Positions 55,165-64,000 of a stretch of 64,000 nucleotides of DNA are shown in pieces (position 1 is the stretch's first letter; each line of letters begins with the position of its first letter). The translations under genes were made by a program, and so were the position numbers. This DNA is from Hyparrhenia diplandra (taxonomy: Eukaryota; Streptophyta; Magnoliopsida; Poales; Poaceae): contig JADLZK010001336.1 in NCBI GenBank assembly GCA_015847255.1, positions 32,007 through 96,006 of the forward strand. The letters are read 5' to 3'. The notes below the pieces were generated by a model, which worked only from the letters and a program-made list of their open reading frames with translations, was not told the origin of the DNA and made no database searches.

Positions 55165-56638
55165 TGTTGACGTTTCTTAACGTATGCAGAAGAATCCGCA
55201 AGCGTACGGAACTGTCGTTGTAGCTTTCACCCGGAAGTATTCAGGGTATCGTATTTTCCACAAGGAATGTTTGCGCACTAATCTCTGAGCAGAGCCGTCC
55301 AAGGATAACTATGGGTGGTGAGGTATCTTTATGGGCTTAGGTTTCAGGCAGGGATTTCTAGAGCTGTTATCTCCTTACTTCCGCACCGCCAACGCACCAA
55401 CCGGGCGCTTCCGGTAATTAGCACTACAACACACCCGAACGTGGGGGATTACAAGGGAGGACAAGGTCGCCACGACCCAACCGCCTACCCCCCTCGACCG
55501 TGGGGTGCACCGCAAAAGATAGGTGGACGTTAGTCCAAACACCACGTTTGCACTACCGTACACAACTCTTGGTGTCGATCAAGGTTCCCCGGTCAAAGGG
55601 TTCCTTCACCAAGAGTTACGACACGAGGGTACGACTATCAATCCCGCAAGTTTATAACAGCTAAGATAATATACTTGAAGAACAATAAGCCAAAAGATGA
55701 ACACGAACTTTCCTACCAAAGTGTGAGTAAGTTGTAGAGGTACAAGCGGTGCGGGTGCCGACAAGTCCAAAGACTCGGCCACCCGAGATCCCAAGAATGC
55801 ACCGGGGGTACACCGGGATTCCATGGAGAAGAGGCCAAGCCCTCTTCTAGCCTTCCCTCTCTCACTCTCCATTAGAACTAAGAAGAGGAAGGAGAGTGGA
55901 GCTTCTCCCTTTCTACTACATTGTGGCCCTCCTTGTGTTGTATGTGGAATTGGTGTGTTGTGGAAGAGGGGGGAGAGCCTCCTTTTATAGCTTGGAGAGA
56001 GGGGGGTCTTTGGAAATGTGCCACCTCCCCCCATAATGACCAAACCGACCAAGGAATGATGGTTTCTAGGTACAATGAACCTATCACACCCTACCACCGA
56101 TGTTCTCTGGAGTTATTGTACCGCCACGAGGAAGATGCGCCCGGTTGGCAGCCGCAGAGGTGCGGGCGCACCCTCAGGTGTGCGTGCACCAAGACCTAGT
56201 CCGAATGGGCTCAAATTTTGTGAGCTCGTTGGTTTTAGGCCGTTAGCTCCGTTTTGGCAGGTGGTACACCAAAAACGGAGTCCGTATGAAAAAGTTATGC
56301 CCGAAATACTAAACCCATGTCATGTGGCCCAATATCATTTCATGTTGGATTCGGCCTTGACCTCTTGGGCTTGTGTTTGGATGTTGATATTCATGTTTAT
56401 GGGCTTTTCTCCTCTCTTCTCCTTGCTTTGCTTATGTCCATTTAGGGTCTTGTTATTTCTTATATGTTTTCCTTTGCTTTTGACCCAAAATGTATATATT
56501 TCCAATATTGCCCTCAAAAAAACAAGTGAAGTACCAAAACTTATGGAAATGGTTAGCTCAAAGCCCTATCACTATTGTGTTTTGGTAATTTTATACTAAT
56601 GTTGACGGTATAAAAATATATAGTTAACGATCACAACA
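55165..56638 (-). repeat. 3' LTR of the second Athila-like element
   Basis: Plus-strand start TGTTGACGTTTC, end GATCACAACA. A TATA box (TATAAAA, 55989-55983 on the minus strand) is shared with the other LTR at 62231-62225. The two LTRs are alike throughout with scattered indels, including GC-rich ones near 55500 and 56150. Confidence 0.92.
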
Positions 56639-58799
56639 AACTCCCCCACACTTAGTCCTTTGCTCGCCCTCGAAAGTAAAGGCCGAGGACTAAGATGGGT
56701 CATCTCCTTGATGTGCAACCCGCATACAAGTTATTCCAAGCTTCACCTGCACTTGTGAACTTTTGATGTGTCTACCACATTAATCTTGGGTAATTGAATG
56801 ATGGAACAACGTAGATTCAAATCCCCTTGCTTCAAATAAGTGCGTGAACTGGGTTTTCATTTGATTTTGAAAATGTAAATATAGCCTTGCTCCTCAAATG
56901 ATTCACTCGATCACTCAATTTGTATGTGGTTTGTTCCTCACCAAAGGCTTAGATTTGCCTTCCTTTTTTCCCTACCAACTATATAAGGTTTTTTGTGGGG
57001 TTTTGGGTAGGTAAAAAGAACGGCATACTTGTATCATGTCATGTTGCCTTAGTCAAAAACCGGACCACATGGAGAGACTAGTCATAGGCCTAGATCAAGA
57101 TGTGCAAAGTGTGTGGAACATTTTTGTGTACTCCAGTGTATCATGACTCTCTTTTTGGTGGAATTTATTTGAAGGAGGTATGGGCTACCTTATTCTTTTT
57201 TTTTTTCTTTTTTTTTTTGGACGCAGCGAGTCGACTTCCTCGTCTTCTTTTTTTTTTCTTTGGAGGACTCATGTCCATTTTTTCTTTCGTCATCATTTTT
57301 TTTCAAACATAGCCCATACTTCTCCTTTGGTATCTGGGATTTTGGTGAGAGGTCATGATACAAATGAATGGAGTATATTTTTGGTGGATGGAAGGGTGCA
57401 TGTTGTGCACAACTCTCAGTGTAAGAGTCGACATTTTATTTGTGGGTGTACGTGAATCTTGATCTTAGGCATATGAAAAGAATCTCAACATAGGTCACAA
57501 ACAATTTGACCTAGGCTCACCATAAAAACAAGTAGCATATGACTACGGTTTTTTTTTTTCATGAATGATCATCACCACGTCATATGGCTCGTGGGAAATG
57601 CATATCATTGAGGAGCATGCTAATTGAATTTTGAATTTTTGAAAACAAATCCCAAGTTCGTATAAAAGAGCAAGGTTCATATCATCCAGCTATATCACAT
57701 ATTCCAATTACTTAGATAACATGGGGTCCCTATGATAAGTGGTTCACAAGCTATAGGAATATTAGCAAGGAATAAAGAGTATGCACATTTTATCAAAGGA
57801 TAGCATGGAGATGGAGCTTTTTTTTTCAAAAGTTTTGTCTTTTTGATTTGTTCAATTTTGAACTTCAAAACTTCTCGAGGATGTGAGAGAGGGAGTTGCA
57901 CAAACCACCGTTTGAAGTGGAAGGAGTCTAATGGTAGTCGCTCGTTTCATCCTTCTTCATCGTGGAACTCCGCTTGGGGTTTGTGCCTTTTATGTTGGGG
58001 AGATCTCGGATGGGTGTGATCATATGCTTAAGAGAACTCCCCACACTTATTCTTATACCTGCTTTTATTTGAACAAAGAAAACAAAACAAAAACAAACAC
58101 ATGGCTCTACCCCCACAGAATACCGTGGAGCCTTTATTGTGATTATTATTATTTTATTTATTTATTATTATTATATAAATATTATTTATTTTTTTATTAT
58201 ATATATATTTTTTTTCATTCACCTTAACATCACTCAAGCAAGGCTAACATAAAGAAGCATTGAAAAACATAGCCTTGATCATCTCCAACATAAGATACTC
58301 TCATTGATCATGACAACAAAACTCTAAGATCATTAACCTAGCTTTGACACCATGTCAAAGTTTTGATTAAAGAAGATCATTTTAACCTAAGCACCATGCT
58401 CAATTTAAAAAGATCTATGGATAAACCACATGAGTACTCATGGGAGAATATCCAAACTAGAGCAAACGTCATAAACAAGAGAAGCATGAATTTAAAGAAC
58501 CTTATGGAGACGCAATTATGAGTATGAGAGTTGGTGAACGTTACCTTTGCATACTGAGTATAAGTACCGACAAAGATAAGTGGATGAAGCATCGAAGTTG
58601 TTTCTTTGCGGTTTGCATGATGGCTCTGCCTGTGTGCTTCTCAAGGCTAGGCACAAAACACACTCGGTGTGTATACGGACCATGGGCCTTGATGGTAGCC
58701 ACAAAGGATAAGAGACGAGCCCTTCTTGCTTGTGGAAGCAAGGAAGGGTGGAGTCAGGTAGCACATTAGTATGTTTCTTGACCTTGTGGGGCCAACCTA

Positions 58800-59170
58800 C
58801 TCCTCTCTCTCTCTTATTGTTTTTTTTTTCTATTCTATATATTTTTTCACCAACACTCTTTTTTTTTTACTTTTACTTTTTTTTTCTCTTTCTTTTTTTT
58901 TCTCTCTCTTCTTTTTTTATACCTCTCTCTCTTCTTTTTTTATATCTCTCTTTTTTTTCTCGATAACACATTTTTTTTCTCTCTCTCTTTTATTTTGATA
59001 ATACAATTTTATTTTCATTTCCTTTTTCTCTTATTTTACTTTCTCTATCTATATATTTTTTTTCTATCTCTCTCTTTTTTGATAACATTTTTTTCTATTT
59101 TTTTAAACCCTTCTCCTCTCCTTCTTTTTTTTTTAGCAAGGCGTAACTGACATCATTTTTTATTCACCAT
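58800..59170. repeat. T/C-rich low-complexity tract of the Athila-like family
   Basis: Runs of CTCTCT, TTTTTT and TTCTTT for about 370 bases. It is the reverse-complement counterpart of the A/G tract at 32090-32285. The phenylalanine-rich frames across it are artefacts. Confidence 0.9.
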
Positions 59171-59466
59171 TATTTTTTTTTTTGTATGACCCCTTGGTGG
59201 ATGGAACTTTGAGATTCTCACCATCTTCCCCCACACTTGGACTTTTGTGTAAAAGTCAAGTGTGCGTGAGTTCGGTCTCCTCTTGAGCATCTTCCATCAC
59301 CCATGAGCATCAAAGTTCCTTGTTGATGTCGTCATGTTTTTCAAGCATCGTGTGTCCCTTTGTTCTTCTTAATCGATCTCCACCAAAATGGTTAGCGACA
59401 AGAATACCGAGAAGGTGCATACTAACTTGATAATATGTTCTTGCTTTTATTAATAAGAGAAAGAAA

Positions 59467-59467
<1 letters not shown>

Positions 59468-59514
<47 letters not shown>
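59468..59514. repeat. (ATT)n microsatellite, 47 bp
   Basis: Perfect ATT trinucleotide run of about 15 units within the non-coding part of the second Athila-like element. Confidence 0.98.
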
Positions 59515-59859
59515 GAAAATAAAAGTAGGGAAAACTTTTTTCTATGAGGAAATAATAAGAGAGATAAAACATTTATTATTATTGTTGTTTTTTAAAAAGA
59601 GAGATATAATATACTTATTTATTTATTTTATTTATTTGAAAAGAGAGATAAGATAACTTTTTATATTTTTTCTTTTTTTACAATAATAAGAGATACAATT
59701 TTTTTTTTTGTTAGTAGGTATCTCCCTAAGCAGTGCTTGAGTTATGGTCATAAGCTTGACCGCGGGGAAAACATCTTGCAAACTTTTTATGGTTGTGAAG
59801 TTCCCAGTTTCACCACTAAAAATTTAGCGTTATGCTCAATCTACAAGACTAGCGTCATC

Positions 59860-61390
59860 ATGCTACTACGAGACTTGCAACCATTCTCTTAAAAAGGTTT
59901 ACAAAGAAAACCAAGAGGTGGTTGTGATCTCCGTGGAAGCACTCAGCTAGAAGCAAAACAAACTCAAGAAGACCCAAAGGTGAGCATGTAAGAAGTCTCA
60001 ATTGACAACTTGTTATGCTCGAAAACAGAATTCTGCTTGGTCTCAAGAGTTGTTGCTTCATGCATGTCCATGGCACATGAGGGTTTATCCTTAAAAGATG
60101 TGTCATGAAGGACAAACGTTCAATCTTGTACATTGTTAAGAACAACGTTTTGTTGGCTAGAGGGACATGACTTGTGTTCGAGTGAGAGCGACAGGTGTTT
60201 CGTTTCACTAGGATGCGGAAGCAACTTCGGTGAAGCGAACAGAGTTATGAACTTCGCCTCCTCGAACGTGTTTTGGTTGGGAAGATGCCTTGCCTTTGGG
60301 ATGTCTAGGTGAGAAGCAGAAGCAATCTTTCCCAACTTCTCATTACGGCTCCCCTCTATAGGTTTTTTGTGAAAAAGCTTTTCAAGAGGGTAGCCTATGA
60401 GAGGGTCGAAGTCAAGGATGAGATATATATGAAAGTTTACGCGTGCCTCGGTCTCCTGAAAGTTCGAGGTTCCGTCATCATCCTTGAATTCAATCATGAA
60501 CTCGAAGGACGAAGCATTCCTTCCTTCGGTGTTCGTGGTTCGGGAGAGGGCTCAACAGTCGGTTCCAATGACCGTAAGGGTAAGGGTTTGACTGATGAGG
60601 GCTCCTCAAAGCTTGACATGCCCTTAATGTGGAGGGGAATAGGTTCTACAACGGGAGAAGCAAGCTTCTCTAGGATGTGTTCAAGGGTTTTCCTATGTTC
60701 TGTTGTAGGTTTATGTGCAAACGACCCTCCGGCGGTCATGTCAAGGCATAGGGCAGCGTCCATGTCAAGACCCGAACAAAAGATATGCAAAAGCACACTA
60801 TTGGGTAATGACAAGTCTGGGCCGACATATATTAACATTATTCTCAACCTCGCCCAGCTGCACCTATGGACTCCTTCTTATCCTACTTGAGATCGAGAGT
60901 TGTCCTTGGTAGGCATTGATGGGGAAGAATGCTTGACAAAAAATTGTCTTTGAGTTTTTCTCAGTCCCCATTAAAACTTCCTACGACAATAGTGTACTAT
61001 TGTTTTTCTTTCCTTATGAGGGAGAGCGTAAAACAAATTCCACATGAGAATTTGAATCATGCCGTGAATGCCGAGGCAAGATTATAACTCCTCGAAATCT
61101 CGTAGGTGGTTACACACACGGGTTTTCAAAATAGTCACCAAAGAAGGAGTGTACCCCAACCAAAGCTTTTTTTTTTCAAATTAGGGTGGAGTTTATGGCG
61201 GATGAAAATTTTGATTTTGAAAAAGATTTTGGCCCTGTGAACTCCCCCTTTGGAGAAGCAAACAAGATTTTTGATTTGGAGTGGTTGGCTTCATTTTGGA
61301 AAAAGGTAAAATAAATAACTATTTATATATTTTTTTGGATACAACACACGGGTGCTCTAGGCTCAGAGAGAATTACGACAACCGTTCCCG
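59860..61390 (-). pseudogene. Gag region of the second Athila-like element
   Basis: Minus-strand blocks match the first element: LSLPNSVLLHIFCSGLDMDA (near 60810), PLPLRSLEPTVEPSPEPRTP (near 60570), and the protease-like end FHIYLILDFDPLIGYPLEKL (near 60430). A later block near 60120-59860 carries CMKQQLLRPS. Frames break at least four times and the capsid start (61300-60900) is poorly kept. The protease-like part again lacks a catalytic Asp-Thr/Ser-Gly. Confidence 0.75.
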
Positions 61391-61410
61391 CAACGGCGCT
61401 TTAGAAAGCT

Positions 61411-62880
61411 TGTTGATGTTTCTTAACGTATGTAGAAGAATCCAAGCGCACGGAACTATCGTTGTAGCTTTCACCCGGAAGTATTCGTGGTATCGTATTT
61501 TCCACAGGAACGTTTGCGCACTAATCTTCGAAAGCGCCGCCCAAGGGATAACTATGGGTGGTGAGGTATCTTTATGGGCTTAGGTTTCAGCGGGGATTTC
61601 TAGAGTCGTTATCTCCTTACTTCGGCACACCGGCCAACGCACCAACCGGGCAGCTTAGGCAATTAGCACTACAACACACCCAACGTGGCGGGATTACAAA
61701 GGGATGGACAAGGCTGTCACGACCCAGCCGCCTACCCTCTCGACCGTGGGGTGCACCACAAAAGATAGGTGGACGTTAGTCCAAACACCACGTTTGCACT
61801 ACCGTACACAACTCTTAGTGTCGATCAAGGTTCCCTGGTCAAAGGGTTCCTTCACCAAGAGTTACGACCGAGGGCGACTATCAATCCCGCAAGTTTATAA
61901 TAGCTAAGATAATATACTCGAAGAACAATAAGCCAAAGATGAACACGAACTTTCTTACCAAAGTGTAAGTAAGTTGTAGAGGTACAAGCATGGCGGGTGC
62001 CGACAAGTCCGCAAGACTCAGGCCACCCGAGATCCAAGAATGCACCGGGGGTACACCAGGACTCCATGGAGAAGAGGCCAAGCCCTCTTCTAGCCTTCCC
62101 TCTCTCACTCTCCATTAGAACTAAGAAGAGGAAGAAGAGTGGAGCTTCTCCCTTTCTACTACATTGTGGCCCTTCTTGTGTTGTATGTGGAATTGGTGTG
62201 TTGTGGAAGAGGGGGAGAGCCTCCTTTTATAGCTTGGAGAGAGGGGGGTCTTTGAAAATGTGCCACCTCCCCCCATAATGACCAAACCAACCAAGGAATG
62301 ATGGTTTCCAGGTACAATGAACCTCGCACACCCTGCCACCGACGTTCTCTGGAGTTATTGTACCGCCACGAGGAAGATGGGCCCGGTTGGTACCGCAGAG
62401 GTGCGGGCGCACCCTCAAGTGCACGTGCACAAAGACCTGGGCCGAATGGGCTCAAATTTTGTGAGCTCGTTCGGTTTTCGCCGTTAGCTCCGTTTTGGCG
62501 GGTGGTACACCGAAAACGGAGTCCGTATAAAAAGTTATGCCCGAAATACTGAACCCATGTCATGTGGCCCAATATCATTTCATGTTGTATTCGGGCCTTG
62601 ACCTCTTGGGCTTGTGTTTGGATGTTGATATTCATGTTTATGGGCTTTTCTCCTCTCTTCTCCTTGTTTTGCTTATGTCCATTTAGGGCCTTGTTATTTC
62701 TTATATGTTTTCCTTTGCTTTTTGGCCCAAAATGTATATGTTTCCAATATTGCCACCGCAAAACAAGTGAAGTACCAAAACTTGTGGAAATGGTTAGCTC
62801 AAAGCCCTATCACTATTGTGTTTTGGTAGTTTTATACTAATGTTGACTGGTATAAAATATGTAGTTAATGACCGTCAACA
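61411..62880 (-). repeat. 5' LTR of the second Athila-like element
   Basis: Plus-strand start TGTTGATGTTTC, end GACCGTCAACA; on the minus strand it begins TGTTGACGGTCATTAACTAC, close to the LTR start of the element at 23109. Confidence 0.92.
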
Positions 62881-63990
62881 ATAGCTCTCATTCCCAAAAT
62901 TAAAAATCCTCAATCTCCTAAAGATTACAGGCCCATTGGTTTGTGTAATGTTTCTTACAAAATCATTTCTAAGTCTCTTGCGGAAGGAATTAAGCTGCAT
63001 CTTCCTCATATTATTCACCCTTCTCAAGCAGCTTTTATTAAAGGTAGACATATTGATTCTAATATTATTATAGCCTAAGAAATCATTCAATGTTTCAACC
63101 TCAAAAGATGGACTCAAAAAGCTTTTCTCCTTAAAATAGACTTAGCCAAAGCTTTTGATAGAATTGAATGGAGTTTCATTGCTAGAGCTTTGAAAAGACG
63201 AGTTTCAATGATCATTTTATTGCTATGGTCTATGCTTGTATTTCAACGACTACTATTTACGTGATTATTAATGGAGATCCCCACACCAAGTTTTCATCCA
63301 AAAAGAGGTATAAGACGGGGATGCCCTCTCTCTCCTTATTTGTTTGTAATAGCCTGTTAATGAGCTTTCTATTACACTTCAACACAATGCAGCTGCTAAT
63401 AATATCTGAGGGGCATCACCCTAGGCCCCAAATGCCCCTGTATACATTCTCTTTTATTTGCAAATGACCTTATCATTTGCGGCCGTGCAACGATAGAGGA
63501 GGTAGTCAACATCAAATCAGTTTTAAATGATTTTGCGAGCTTCGGGACGGACTCCAAATTTGGCTAAATCTTCAATCACTTTCAGCGGATGTGTGGACCA
63601 TAACACAAAGACTAAGATTAAAAAGGTTTTTCCTGTAAATGACCTTTCTCCAAACTCCATTTATTTTGGTCACCCGCTCATTTTTAATCACTCGATCGTA
63701 ATAAAAGCTTATAACTTCATCATCAACAAATTTAAAGCAAAACTCAATACTCTTAAGGAAAAGAAATTAAATCATGCAGGATGTTTGACCTATATTAACT
63801 CGTTTTATCATCCATCCCCATTTATTACATGATCACCATTCTTTCCAAAAAAAATTTTTGAAGGAAATTACATCTATTATTAGCAAGTCCCGTGGTCGGG
63901 AGTAAAGGAAGAGAACAACACGCCCTCTTTCCATTTTAGAGCAAGTATAATAAGGGTGATTCAAGAAAGCGATCGAGGTATCCACGCCAC
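62881..63990 (+). pseudogene. LINE ORF2, reverse transcriptase (after the insertion)
   Basis: Resumes with LIPKIKNPQSPKDYRPIGLC, then SYKIISKSLAEGIKLHLPHI, AAFIKGRHID (followed by a TAA in the frame), KAFLLKIDLAKAFDRIEW with the first catalytic Asp, and a RRGCPLSP-type motif near 63320. The palm motif reads LLFANDLIICG near 63450, with Asn for the first Asp of FADD. Next comes YFGHPLIFNHS and LNHAGCLTYINSFYHP near 63780. It has several frameshifts and runs to the edge. Confidence 0.85.
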
Positions 63991-64000
63991 TATTCCTACG

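Larger units (their letters stand above)
55165..62880 (-). mobile_element. Second Athila-like Ty3 element, minus orientation
   Basis: LTRs 55165-56638 and 61411-62880 (about 1.47 kb each). The exact TSD ATAGC lies at 55160-55164 and 62881-62885 within LINE ORF2; removing the element restores NTHIALIPKIK. On the minus strand the primer site is a degenerate tRNA-Asp type (GCGCCGTTGCGGGAACGG), and the purine tract AAGTGTGGGGGAGTT precedes the 3' LTR. It is related to 23109-36187 in LTR ends, Gag and non-coding tract, but is a different subfamily. Gag is broken and no RT or integrase is seen. Confidence 0.92.
49690..64000 (+). mobile_element. Long L1-type LINE, plus orientation, with several nested insertions
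   Basis: A T/C-rich leader (49690-50028) precedes ORF1 (from 50029). The endonuclease (about 53820-54240) and RT (54990 onward, resuming at 62881) run off the right edge. It is split by a MITE, a minus-strand LINE fragment and an Athila-like element; the last two have exact TSDs. The 5' limit is a guess from the leader composition. With the inserts removed about 5 kb of LINE lies in the window. Confidence 0.85.

Noticed and set aside
58730..58998. Phe/Leu/Ser-rich membrane-like frames
   Set aside because: They lie in the T/C-rich low-complexity tract of the Athila-like element.
1..64000. tRNA or rRNA genes
   Set aside because: No cloverleaf with A and B boxes and no rRNA core noticed by eye; the tRNA-like hits are primer-binding sites of LTR elements.

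Overview
The window looks like nuclear DNA of a grass (Poaceae). The reasons are spliced WAT1-type plant genes, a relic of a grass-type NLR resistance gene, grass-type LTR retrotransposons (Reina-like chromovirus, SIRE/Maximus-like copia, Athila/Tat-like), a CACTA transposon, Stowaway-like and other grass MITEs, and L1-type LINEs with DUF4283/CCHC ORF1 proteins. The species cannot be named from the sequence. I see no tRNA, rRNA or CRISPR.

Layout. 1-15.5 kb is the gene-bearing part. Exon 1 of a WAT1-like transporter gene lies at the left edge on the minus strand. A complete seven-exon WAT1-like paralogue lies at 15126-11567 (minus), coding for 390 aa. Between them are an intact-ended Reina-like Ty3 element (2401-8241, identical 331-bp LTRs, TSD CTTAC), an NLR leucine-rich-repeat pseudogene (about 10075-9235, minus) and an unclassified repeat. 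A LINE tail with an ORF1 fragment sits antisense in intron 4 of the complete gene.

15.5-43.3 kb is a five-deep nest. A Ty3 element (15538-43320) is split by a CACTA transposon (17505-40307, TSD TGG). The CACTA is split by a minus-strand copia element (17710-39490). The copia is split inside gag by an Athila-like element (23109-36187). That element is split by a minus-strand gag-protease-only LTR element (27304-32080, TSD CCTGC). Removing each insert rejoins the host reading frame where there is one. The nest has one scar: about 2.4 kb from its left side (Ty3 protease, CACTA left end, copia LTR) is repeated at 37040-39490 in place of the copia 5' end.

43.6-64 kb is mostly LINE. A 5'-truncated minus-strand L1 copy lies at 43613-46771, followed by two unclassified dispersed repeats. 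A long plus-strand L1 element then runs from about 49.7 kb past the right edge. It carries a MITE, a minus-strand LINE fragment (15-bp TSD) that itself carries a tiny LINE tail (about 14-bp TSD), and a second Athila-like element (55165-62880, minus, TSD ATAGC) between its endonuclease and reverse-transcriptase parts.

Only the two WAT1-like genes look like functional host genes. The TE reading frames are almost all broken by stops, frameshifts or deletions. The clearest intact one is the 474-codon gag-protease ORF at 30399-28975. Several breaks are one-base homopolymer changes or GC-rich gaps, so some may be consensus errors in the assembly. I found no new multi-gene system. The unusual signals are the nest and its repair scar, an LTR that seems to have grown by using a second polypurine tract, and a 32-bp copy of a host exon at a LINE 5' junction.
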